From Crambe crambe (Eukaryota > Porifera > Demospongiae > Poecilosclerida > Crambeidae): DNA of 64,000 bases. Below are positions 39,725 to 52,052 of the stretch, piece by piece (position 1 is the first letter of the stretch; each line of letters starts with the position of its first letter). The stretch is from assembly GCA_963924555.1 (NCBI GenBank), contig OZ004584.1, positions 62,001-126,000 of the forward strand. The letters are read 5' to 3'. The notes below the pieces were generated by a model. That model was not told the DNA's origin. It ran no database searches and saw only the letters and a list, made by a program, of their open reading frames with translations. A program made the position numbers and the translations under genes.

Positions 39725-40123
39725 GGAGCATCTCTCTAATTTTTTCTAATGAGTGTATAATATATTCCTGGGAATGTTTCTATAGTTTATTCTCTAAATT
39801 ATCATTTTTATGAAGTCTGAAGTCTGTTCTTTGAACCATGTATGCTATTATGGCAACAGGGGTGCATGGTAAGGTATGCTGCAGGAATTACTTTTAAGGT
39901 CTTCATCACTTGGTACCAGTCTCTCTATCTCTTGTTGGCTTCAGTGCTAGGCAGTGATGCCTAACACACATTCCAATTGCACTATCTTCTGCCTGGCCAG
40001 GTCTAGCCCCATGGCATTTATACACTGTGGTGTTTGAAGTTAACAAGCGCTAGAAGAGTTTTGTAGTTTTAATCTCTAGAGTTGCTTTCTTGATAGTTTT
40101 CGTGAAGTAAGGTGACTGATGCA
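39550..40123. other. NMT 3' flank and CILP-like 5' flank
   Basis: About 570 bp with no supported gene. It holds an (ATT)n microsatellite at 39681-39724 and a short GT run near 39623. Confidence 0.6.
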
Positions 40124-42903
40124 ATGGGTTCCTCTCGAGTATTGGAGTTTCTTGTTGCATTGGTGGTGGGTGTGCTGGCAGTGCTGGGTGCTCTCCTCTG
40201 TATTGGTTTCCTCCTAGTAGAACCCATCAGGTCCCCACCTTCTGAACAACCCACCATATCCCTTGGTAAGTCCTCCCCCCCCCCTCTACAGTTATCCGTA
40301 TTCTCTGTTTGTTACTTGTTTATTTATCCATTGTTTATCTATTGTTGTCTTGAATCATAATAGAAATGACAGTATACAGGCTCATTTTTCCCCTCTCTTT
40401 CTCTCTCTATAGCTGACGTTTTCAGATCTCCTGATTGTCCAATATCATTGGAAGAAAGACCCCTCCCTGTTAGTTGCACCCTCGATGGTCAGACTCGTGT
40501 TTCCATGGGTACGTGTTCCTCTGAGGTCTGTACCTGTCCTGATAATGACTTGGTGGAAGAAGGTGAAGTCTGCTGCTGCAGGCAGACAACTACTGAACTG
40601 CTTCAAGGCCTAAACTGTACCGTATTGAGTATGAATGTGCCTATGTTCAATGTGACCTCTTGTGGTTGTGCCTCCTGCAGTGACATTGAAATTACAATCA
40701 TGCTCACTGTGGTTGCCATGACAAGAAGTGAACCTATCCCAGCGGCACAAGTCTACCGTGAGGAGGAAAGTGGACGTACTTCCATTGGAATCACTAACAA
40801 TCGTGGAATGTTTGTGTATCGTGTCAGAGCAGGTGCTCGCAATATCACCTTATCCGTGCAAAGTCCAGAGTACATGCCTCGTAGCACTGGGATCCTGAAT
40901 TTGAATCCTGCATCACGCACCATTAGTCAACGTCTAGTGCTGATGCCAAGGATGAACGTGCCAATGGGAATGGGTGATTCTGCTCTCAGCCTTCGTCTCG
41001 GGTCCAGACTTGCTGTGTCAGCTTCTTCAGGGACGTTTATGGAGCCAGATGGGAGTGAGTATGAAGGTCTCGTTGCCTTTGGTGGAACTTTTGCGGAGGC
41101 CACAGACAACAATGCAGATGAAGCAATTCCGTCATCTAATTTTAGATACTTTGAAAATGGCACAGAGAGGCAGTTTTCAATCCTGTCAGTAATGAATCTG
41201 AGGTTCACAGATGACGCGGGGAGACCGTTGGGACTGGGGAAGAGTCTGGTCATCAGTGTGTCCTTACCAAGCAGTGATGCAGAGTATTGCATATTCCTGT
41301 ATAATCAAGCCAATGACACGTGGACTAAATCAGTGACCCTTACACCTTCAGGACAGATTCCATTCAGGAAGAAACGGCAACTCAATCTTCAATTTGATGG
41401 TGAATGTAAGTTGCTTGTACTTACTATTATTGTCCTACTTGAAATACAATAACTTATAGATACCTTGGGCCTCACTAAATTTTGTGTACCCGTAAATAAT
41501 AGTTACCTAGCGTAAACTTTTCCAGTAGTGCTAATTAACATAGAGGACATAATTCTCTAATGAAATTTCTAAATAAAGCACACATCATGCAATGGGACAA
41601 CTGTGTAAAGAAGTTTACTGTGGGTGCATTTTACATCTTTCTTTCTCTTCCAGTTGTAAGTTTGGATGTGCTGGCTGCACTTGCTACTCTCAATAACGTC
41701 GAGTGCTGGCTACAAACTAGAGGATTCGGAATGGACGGGGTCACCCCTGCCAGTAACACCAGAATCACCATACGACAAATGCTGAATGATAATGGTTTGT
41801 TGAGGATCACTGGCCAGACAAGTCAAGCTCAGACTTCAACCAATGGGCTCCCCTCCAATGCTATTTGTCTCCCTCTTGTATGTAATAATGTTCGTGAAGG
41901 TAGCTTGAGGGCTGAGGAAGCTGATGCTGGTGGTAACATGGGGATGAGCCTGGTGCCAGTCGAGTTTGATAGCTCAGTATTCAATGACAACGAAACAGCA
42001 CCAGTTGTCATCAGCACTGTTTTCAGTTTCCTTGATGTAATGGTGACCGCCACTCCTACTCGACCTCTGCCATTCTACCCGGATAGAGGCAGTTGTGAAA
42101 GTCGGGCAGAGATTAGCAACCCTGTTCCTGCAGATTACTTTGCATTTGCTGAACGAGATAATATCGTGACTGTAACTCCAAATGACTTCTGCTTTGCTAA
42201 AGTGCAAATCCTCAGTTGCAACAGTGATAGTGTAGTCACAGTCACTTCCATAGTAGGAGGAGATGTCACACAACAAACTATTCCTGTTTCAGAGTTGCCT
42301 ATGCAAACTACCGAACCCATCACTACTACAAGCCCCGAGACTACAAGTCCTGAGACTACAAGACCCGACCCCATAACCTCTGATTTCATTGAGGAAGCAG
42401 GTAGTGGGACAGAACCTACTGAACCTGTTACCACCACAGTGGTGAATGAAGTAGATCCTACTTCACAAGATGCTACTACACCAGACACCACTATGCCAGA
42501 AATTACCATGCCACCTCCAGAAACCACGGGGCCGTTCGTTTGTAACGCTGATACAGCAACACTCTTTGCAGCATGTATCCCATTCAGATGTGGGGGAACC
42601 GCATTGATTATGGTCAGCAGTGGAAGTCAAACATGTGAACTCACAGCTAGATCTACTTTGCTGGAAAATACTTTTTTCCCTTCTCCGCCTCCTAATAGCA
42701 ACACTCAACTGGTCCTTGAGACTGAAAATCTTATTTTCACGAATTATAATGACCCTGATTTAGGGCTGTATGCTGACCTTGGGTCCAACCCCATGGCTTC
42801 CACTACTGCAATGGAACGCTGCAATGCTGGAACAGGAGGAAATGCAACCAGTGCCATACTCAACCCCAACCTAGGCCGAGCTGCAGAATTCTCCTGCTTC
42901 TAA
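40124..42903 (+). CDS. CILP/FAM171-like type II membrane glycoprotein
   Basis: Predicted extracellular glycoprotein anchored by an N-terminal transmembrane segment (residues about 9-31, FLVALVVGVLAVLGALLCIGFLL). Three exons: 40124-40264, a large one from 40413, and one from 41654 (GEFVSLDVLAAL across the junction). The ectodomain has a Cys cluster (CSSEVCTCPDNDLV, EVCCCRQ, SCGCASCSD). A transthyretin/carboxypeptidase-regulatory-like beta fold follows (AAQVYREEESGRTSIGITNN, RGMFVYRVRAGARNITLSVQ, EYMPRSTGIL), then a region with RLGSRLAVSASSGTF and LRFTDDAGRPL like CILP/FAM171 proteins. After it come Cys-containing beta domains and a Thr/Pro-rich stalk (TTSPETTSPETT). Many N-glycosylation sites. 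A matrix or adhesion role is inferred; the exact family is uncertain. Confidence 0.65.
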
Positions 42904-43091
42904 TGACTTGATCAGTCTCATTTTTAATCCAAGAAATTGTCTGTTATCGTAGAGATAGTAATCATTTTAGTATTGTATTTTGTATTAATTTCATCCATAT
43001 CTGATGTTAGTGTGGAGATGTTGCTACTTCAATGCCAGCACACCCCAGCAACTGCACTTTACTTTATGAAATTTGATAAAATTTTAATTTC

Positions 43092-45016
<1,925 letters not shown>

Positions 45017-45175
45017 ACTAAATCTCGAGTCCTCAAGAGCAAGAACTAAAGAATTACTCTAAATAAAGCCTACCAATACTCTAAATGGAGCGCATCGATA
45101 TTATTTTAAATAAAGCTCACCATCAAAATTGCTAAAACCAAAACCTAACTGCACTTGTCCACTCATGCAAATAGG

Positions 45176-47090
45176 TTAAAGTTCACTGCGCAAGTAGGCA
45201 GTAGGATTACTCATAAACTCAGAGAAGCCATTTTGGTCACGGGCACCATTGTAGGGAGTAGGGTTCTTGCCATAGTTGAAGTACAGGAATGTGGGGAAAC
45301 CAGTGACATCAAACTTTTCACACACAGACTGGTACTTGGTGCAGTCCAGCGCTGCAAATGATATCTTCTTATCTGAACTAAACTGCTCCGCTGATGTGGT
45401 ATATTCTGGTTTGGCAGCTTTGCAGTGTCCACACCATGGAGCATAGAACATGACCAATGAGTGCTTCCTCTTCTTCAGTGAAGACTTAAAGTTTTCATCA
45501 GTAAGATGATTCACCTGCATTAATTTTTGATCGTGATGATCACTAGAAGAATAAACGTAGAGCATGCTTCACTTACAGCCGACTCTGTCTCAGACCATTC
45601 TTTTTCTGGTGGTGGAGGTTCACGAGGAGATTTCATGAAATCTACCAAGTCCTGCGCTGTGCGTCCATACCCGTACTCGTACAACATACTCCCTTCTCCA
45701 AAATACTTGATGGTAGGAAAACCCTCGATTTTAAACCTCTTTCCAAGATCCGTTTCCTTGGTAGCATCCACAGCAGCCATGATGCCACTTACTTGTTGTT
45801 CCTTCAAGAGTTTGGCTGCGTCAGTGTAGGCTGGTTTCATGGCCTTGCAATGGCCACACCACGGAGCGTAAAACATCACTAAAACGGACGGATTGGTCTC
45901 CATGAAGCTATCAAAGTTTTGGTCAGTTAAGTGGACCACGTCACTTTCTGCTTCACTCCATGCCTCTTCCTGAGGGGGTGGTTCCAATGCCTCGGGAGGC
46001 TGTGGGTTCTTCAACCACTCCAAAATCCCTTCTGTATCACGCCCACCTTTGATAATAAAGGGGAAAGATTAAAAAGAAAATGATAAAACTCTATAATTAA
46101 CCATGAAAGGAGAGCAGAATAAAAGTTACTTCCTCTCGGTTGTCAAGGAAAATGTTGACCATGAGAAAGCAGTTTAGACTTTACATAATGCAACACCAGA
46201 CACATTGTGACAACACAGTTCTTTAATTAAGAGCAACGTGCAACCCTGAAGGTGTAGTAGGGAATAGCTATTATTTTGGCAACAGAATCTTTTTTGGCTT
46301 CTATATCAGTACTTCACATGAATAGTATCTTCTCTGTCTATAATGGCACTCTCCCACACTACTCACCAGCATAGTTGTACTTTTTCCTTCCATTCTCAAA
46401 GTATACGATTGTGGGGAATCCTGTGATATTAAATTCTTCACGAACCCCAAAAGATTCTGGCGTGTCTACATCCATTCCAGCAAGGATGCATTTTCCTTTG
46501 ACAGCATCAGCAGCACCTGCAAGATGTGGTTTCATTTCTTTGCAATGCCCACACCAAGGTGCATAGAACATCATTAGAACTGGTTTTTTCTCATTTCTGA
46601 GCAAAAACTCCAGATCTTGAGGCCCCTCAACATGACGGACATTACTAGCTGAAGGATCCTCTGACCAAGGGGGGTCTGCTGTGGGGTTCTGCATGAAACT
46701 CAACATGGACTTCACTTGCATGAGCCTGTCATAATCTTTGTGAAAAGAACCATCTTTGTAGTGCTTGAATGCATAAGGGCTTGGCTTCATCTTCAACTTT
46801 TTGCACATTTTTTTAGCCTCAGCAGAGCAGTCAACAAATACCATAGTTCCCTTCCCTCTTATCTCCTCTGCAACTGTCTCAAAAAGCGGTAGAAACTCGG
46901 ATACAGGCTTCTTCCCATCCGCAAACAGTACCAAGATGTTGGTCCTGGTTTTTAATATTTTCTTCCATTCCTTTAGATCGGAAACGGTGAGGGTTGTTTT
47001 GAGTCCTGTGAACCTGGTCTTGCCTGGGAGTACTACTGCAGGAAACACTGCCAGCAGCAACAGTAGAGTGGAAAGTAAAACCAACCGCAT
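45176..47090 (-). CDS. PDIA5: Protein disulfide-isomerase A5-like, three CGHC thioredoxin domains
   Basis: ER thiol-disulfide oxidoreductase. The signal peptide MRLVLLSTLLLLLAVFPAVV is followed by an inactive thioredoxin-like domain (TNILVLFADGKKPVSEFLPL, no CxxC). Three active domains follow, each with YAPWCGHCK (about 46550, 45850, 45440) and its cis-Pro loop (TGFPT / EGFPT / TGFPT). Linkers are acidic and Pro/Trp-rich (PPWSEDPS, EEAWSEAESD), as in PDIA5. Human PDIA5 has CSMC, CGHC and CPHC; here all three are CGHC. The protein ends YLRSEL, a KDEL-like retrieval signal. Three exons. Tandem on the same strand with PSMC5. Confidence 0.92.
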
Positions 47091-47159
47091 CTTCTCAAAT
47101 TATGTACCTCGATGGCGCGTACTATTCTATACTATACGAGGGCTGGCAACGCCCCCTTT

Positions 47160-47560
47160 CCCACAATACAAAATATTTTTATTTCAACTCTTCATGCTTC
47201 CATTTTCATCCAGGTTTTTATTCTCACTCTTCTATATTCTCTTTATGCTTCCATTTTCATCCATTCTCTTCATGCTTCCAATTTATTATTCTCTTCTACA
47301 TTCTCTCTTCATGCTTCTATTTTCATCACATGGTTTTATTATTTTCTTCTATATTCTCCCTTCATACATGCTTCTATTTTCATCCTTAATTCTCTTCATG
47401 CTTCTATTTTCATCCATGGTATTATTTTCACTCTTCTCTTCATGCTTCTATTTTCATCCAGGGTTTTATTATTCTCTTCTATTTCACTCTTCTATATTTC
47501 ACTCTTCAACCCATTTTCATTAACTTCTATCTTCTATTATTCTCACCTAAGTGAGAGAGA
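47160..47560. repeat. Pyrimidine-rich minisatellite between PDIA5 and TRA2
   Basis: Six or more copies of CTTCATGCTTCTATTTTCAT with variable spacers (TTCTCTTC, GGTTTTATT) fill the 5' flank of PDIA5. Apparent open frames through it are low-complexity. No gene in 47091-47711 is supported. Confidence 0.85.
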
Positions 47561-47711
47561 AAGAGTCGGTATGTAAATCAAATACATTTGAGCTGGGACA
47601 AACAACCCACATAACATGCCAAATAAGGAAGTTTCTATCTAGTATGTTTTACATTTAACGAAGAATGTGCTGTGCATGAACTGCGAGCATTTGTGGTGCC
47701 GAGCCCACCAC

Positions 47712-49175
47712 TCAATAGTAGCCTCTTCCTCCTAGAAATATCACAATGAAGGGAAGGGGAGGAGAACAAAGTTGACTCCTGTGAAATTAATAGGTTAATG
47801 ACATACCATAACCCCTAGAGGAATAGTGGTCATCATAGTAACGGTCTCTATCATAGCGATCTCTTTCATAGCGGTCTCCTCCTCCCCTGCTGTCTTTACT
47901 GTGGTAGCGATCATATCCATCATCTCCCCCTGGACGTGTTGGTCGTCCCATGTAAACACCCGGGGTGGGTGTATGTGGACGTTTTGTGATGGAGTAGTCC
48001 ACACGCAGACGTCTCCCATCAAGTTCCACTCCATTCACATGCTCTTTGGCCTACAGAGATGAAAGTTTTGCCTAACCTTCCTTCCCCTTCTGCTGGAATA
48101 GCATCATCTATACTCACTTGTACTAACTGTCTCAACTAATGCCCCTCCCCTCCAGTATGTATTAATCACTCACATCAATAGCATCCTCTACTTCCTTGAA
48201 ATAAACGAAAGCAAAACCTCGGGATCTGCCAGTCTTGGGATTAAAAAAACATTACAACCATCATTTATCATTGTGAAGACTTTACCTGATGGTCATACAC
48301 TACTTGGACACGGTCAATATCGCCATATTTGCTCAAAAGGTCCCTCAAGTCCTTCTCCCCCGTGTACAGACTCAAACCAAACACTCCTATCACTCTACTC
48401 TCCTTTGGGTTATACTGCACATGGCCAGAGAGTAAAATTTTTTTCAACTTTTCACTTTCTAAGATCTTCTGGCAGTGAATATTTCATGATGGCATCAGAT
48501 CAAGATTTCTTTTCAAAGCAATGGCCAATGCTCAGACAAGAGGTGTCAGAATATTATTAATAAAATCATCACATGCCACTAGAAGAAACCACACCCCTTT
48601 TAATTCTCACCCGGTCTCCTTGGTGACGCTTCCTGTTCGAGAGAGGTGAGCGGCTTCGAGATCGCTTGTAGTGGCCTCGTTTCCTTCGTGGGGAGTAGGA
48701 GCGGCTTCGAGATCGGGAGAAAGAACGGGAATATGATCTACGCCGATGCCTGGATCTGGAACGTGACCTGAATGACAATATAAGAAGAGTGTGAATAGTG
48801 GTAAGCCAGAAGTGATGGTTTACCTTGAACGGGAGTAAGATCTTGAACGACTCCTGGAATAAGACCTGACCAGAAAAAGTCAGTTAGACTACACTCTTCA
48901 GCTCATAATATCTGTCTCACCTAGAAATAGAGCGGGACCTTCTTCCTGGGGATGCTCCTGCAGGGTCCTTATCCACAAATCTGCCTCCAATCTCAGGGCT
49001 GCGACTACCACTCTGTGTTCATAGCACAACAATTACATGAACCTACAGAAGCTACTTACCTACCTACCTACCTACCTAGCACAACTCAACATAAGCCCGG
49101 TAAAAGCAACCTACCTAGCTAACCACAATAGTCCCTAAAACAAGAATGACTCACCCTTCTCTCACAATCTGACAT
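47712..49175 (-). CDS. TRA2: Transformer-2 (TRA2) SR-type splicing regulator
   Basis: RNA-binding SR-like splicing activator. N-terminal RS1 domain ([33 protein letters not shown]). The RRM follows: [34 protein letters not shown] (RNP1), [33 protein letters not shown]. This last linker is the TRA2 signature. The C-terminus is Arg/Asp/Tyr-rich ([15 protein letters not shown]) and ends YGGRGYY, so the second RS domain is replaced by an RD/Gly tail. Start MSDCERR at 49175; last exon stop TGA at 47712-47714. One intron of about 190 bp after RS1 is purine-rich in part. Confidence 0.92.
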
Positions 49176-49257
49176 CTTTTTTGGATCCTTAATCTACGAG
49201 AAAACACACGACGATTATACCGCCATTTTTTTCTAGCCTAGAGCGCACGTGTCAGAT

Positions 49258-49269
49258 TGCGCATGCGCA
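49258..49269. promoter_or_regulatory. Perfect NRF1-type palindrome in TRA2/mucin-like divergent promoter
   Basis: TGCGCATGCGCA, the ideal NRF1 consensus, lies between the ATGs at 49175 (minus) and 49392 (plus). Confidence 0.6.
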
Positions 49270-49391
49270 GAATTGAAGAATATTCACAGCATATTTTGAA
49301 GGTTACCTACACAAACTTACCCAATGGACTGCTCCCAATCATTGTCTAATAGCATGTACTGGACCAGTTTGCTGACTTGTGTCAGTTCAAG

Positions 49392-50507
49392 ATGGCTGCA
49401 TTTACAGTGTTACTGCTCAGTTTTCTGTTTGAGGCTTCTGTGTACACTACACAAGGTAAATTCATCTATCTATTCAAAATGTTGTTTTTAAAATGTAATA
49501 TAATCACTCATTTTATTTAGCTATTTTTTTTGTTTTGTTTTGTTTTTAAATATAGAACCTATCATATTCGTAAAAATCCACCCTGAGAATAGCATAAATT
49601 TCAGTGTGAACACAAACAATTGTATGGATGGAGAAGACCATTGGTGTTTGGGAGCAAGAAGACTTAGAGATAATAGGACTGGACTCAGTCAGACGTCATA
49701 TGATTTCAATAAAATGCAGCACTCAGAAGACACTAATTGTACTCACATACTAATGATGACCATATCTCAATCACAGAAAAGAGTAGTGAATGAAAAGCGG
49801 ATCTTGTATGCGAATTCAGGCTGTAACGACATCTGTAATACCACCAGCATTTCCACTTCTGCCAACAACTACACTGATACTGCAATGATCATCGTATTGA
49901 TAGCTCCAGAGGAAATCTTACCAACATCTTGTCCAATAATAAGTTAGTCCTGTCTGTCAACTAAATTTTAAACATTATCACATATACTAGGTTCCAGCCT
50001 ACTCCTCACTTCAGTTGTCACTTCTACTTCAGTTCTAACCTCAACTTTAACAAGGACAGTTCAGATTCCGGTTTCTTCTTCTATGCCCACCCCATCCCCA
50101 ATGCCCACTCCTAACCCTTCCTTCTCATGTCCAGTACCCACCCCTGGCCCATCCCCAACAAATGATTGTGAGTAATAATAGGTCCATGTCTTAAATATTA
50201 CTTTTTAAAAACAGGCTCCATTGAGACAACCACTACTAGAACTGAAGTGTCAACAATAACCATTTGCTCTTCAAGTTCAATCCCCACCCCAGTTACTTCA
50301 GAAGCAGTGGTTGGTCTCTCAGCAACCACAGGCATTCTGATTGCAGTGGTCATTGGTATGTCAGCGCTGGCTATCCTCACCATCATCATAACTCGCACAC
50401 GCAGGCCTGTGAGTATCAAGAGAATCACTTCAGTGCAATAGGCATTCTACTTTCTATACTAGGTGCCAGCTGACCAAGATGTCATGGAAAATAAAGATGC
50501 ACTCTGA
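49392..50507 (+). CDS. Small mucin-like type I membrane protein, unrecognised
   Basis: Five exons join in frame. Signal peptide MAAFTVLLLSFLFEASVYT. A globular ectodomain of about 120 residues has paired cysteines and several N-glycosylation sites (NCMDGEDHWCLGARRL, EDTNCTHILMM, SGCNDICNTTS). Next is a Ser/Thr/Pro-rich stalk (PMPTPNPSFSCPVPTPGPS), a transmembrane helix (TTGILIAVVIGMSALAILTIIIT), a TRTRRP stop-transfer and a short tail ending ENKDAL. The architecture suggests a cell-surface receptor or adhesion protein. No domain is recognised. Poly(A) signal AATAAA at 50556-50561, after a 15-C run. Confidence 0.72.
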
Positions 50508-50608
50508 AGAAACACATTTTACAAAATCTTCCCCCCCCCCCCCCCAGTTTGTGTGAATAAATCACTTCATTGATGTGTTCCCCACACTGCACTGTAAAAA
50601 TATATTTG

Positions 50609-51992
50609 TTAATAAGAACAAGTCAACCAGTTTTGAGGGTTTTGTTTGAGAATTTTCTGCATGGTTGCCTCCTGCACACCCCGATCTAGGAACTTTGGAA
50701 CCACGTGTTCCAAAATGTGCCCGTAACCATGGCCACCATAGTATGTAGTATCGTTCTTACACACTACATCATGTGATATCAGGACACGCCCCTCACACCC
50801 ACTGGCAATTAGGGCTTTAACTCTTTGTATTCGTTGAGCATCGCTAGGCATATCAAAGTCCTTATTGGGCTGGTAATGAGAACACTCCTTTCCAAATAAG
50901 GAGTGATTGACATAGCAACCCCTTTGGCACAATTCGGACATCATCTTCAAGTGAGTAGGAGTATCAGCAAAGGTTCGATCCATGTGTGACATGCATACAG
51001 CTCCTCCTGGAACACGATGAGCTGCCAACACTTCCTGAATCTCAAAAGGTGACTGAGGAACTCTATCGGGGTGGATTGCTATGGCAATACCTGTAAAGAG
51101 ACCAGGAAACTCAATTCTGGTGCAACACTAGGCTTTTCCTCTCTCACTGGTAGTATCTCTCATCTCGTCAAAGGAAAAGGTACTTTATACCTTGAGACTA
51201 CAGTACCAGTGATGAGAGGAAGGCCTGGTAACAGGCTAGTGCAACACATTAGCTCACCTGTCTCTTTGTGGACAATGGCAGCAGCTTCCAAAGTCCTCTT
51301 TTCCACTTCTTTGAGGGGATAAGAGCAGCCACAGTACATGAGACCACACCTTATTCCACCCTCTCCCACACCCTGGACTACTTCCTCCATCATCATATCA
51401 GTCATATCCCGTACAGTCAGCTTCAGAGCCCATTCAGGAAGAAACTTCTCATAGTAAAACCCCGTGGCTGATAAGATATGGACACCTGTTGCCTTGGAGA
51501 TGCTCGCAAGGTCACTAAGGGTGTGATTTGTCCTTCGTATTCCGACCACGGACATCTCACAGATGGCCCCTCCTCCAGCTCCCTTATACGACTGCACCTC
51601 ACTCCTTGCCACACCCACTTCATCCAACAATAGGTTCTCACGCACACTATAACTGATAAGTCAAACACAAATTTGTTGTTTAAGGTAGAATTTATGACTC
51701 AATAAAGGTCAAAGGGTCACCAGTATAACAGTATAAAGCATGACATACGGAAATCTCATTATGAGTCCCATGTTCTCCAGAGTCAAGTGGAGGTCTGCAA
51801 GACTCCGCCCATCAGGTAGGGTCGGGGTGGGGATGAGCCCCTTCCTAAAGTCGACCAAGATGTGTTCATGAGGGAGAACCACACCCAATTCACTGGAGGA
51901 TACCTCCCCTAGCACTAAAGCAGTGTATGTGTCACCAGTTTACTTAGTCATATTAAATCTTTCATACCTGTACAAACTGTCTCCTTAGCCAT
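50609..51992 (-). CDS. PTER: Phosphotriesterase-related protein (PTER), amidohydrolase fold
   Basis: Zinc-dependent metallohydrolase; mammalian PTER hydrolyses N-acetyltaurine and related N-acyl amino acids. The short first exon MAKETVCT joins VLGEVSSSELGVVLPHEHIL, where HEH is the first pair of metal ligands. Further motifs: ENMGLIMRFPY, GGGAICEMSVVGIRR, CGCSYPLKEVEKRTLEAAA, GIAIAIHPDR, MSHMDRTF, and LISHDVVCKND (metal Asp), then GYGHILEHVVP. All usual ligand positions seem present. Stop TAA at 50609-50611. Its ATG lies only 60 bp from the TMTC ATG on the other strand. Confidence 0.92.
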
Positions 51993-52052
51993 GTGGCCGC
52001 GACATTGGCGGGAAATACAACTCGAAAAGATGTGCTCTATTTAGAGTTAGCA

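Noticed and set aside
47102-47576. Long open frames in two phases on the plus strand
   Set aside because: Translations are Phe/Leu/Ser-rich and come only from the pyrimidine minisatellite. No splice structure or conserved motif.
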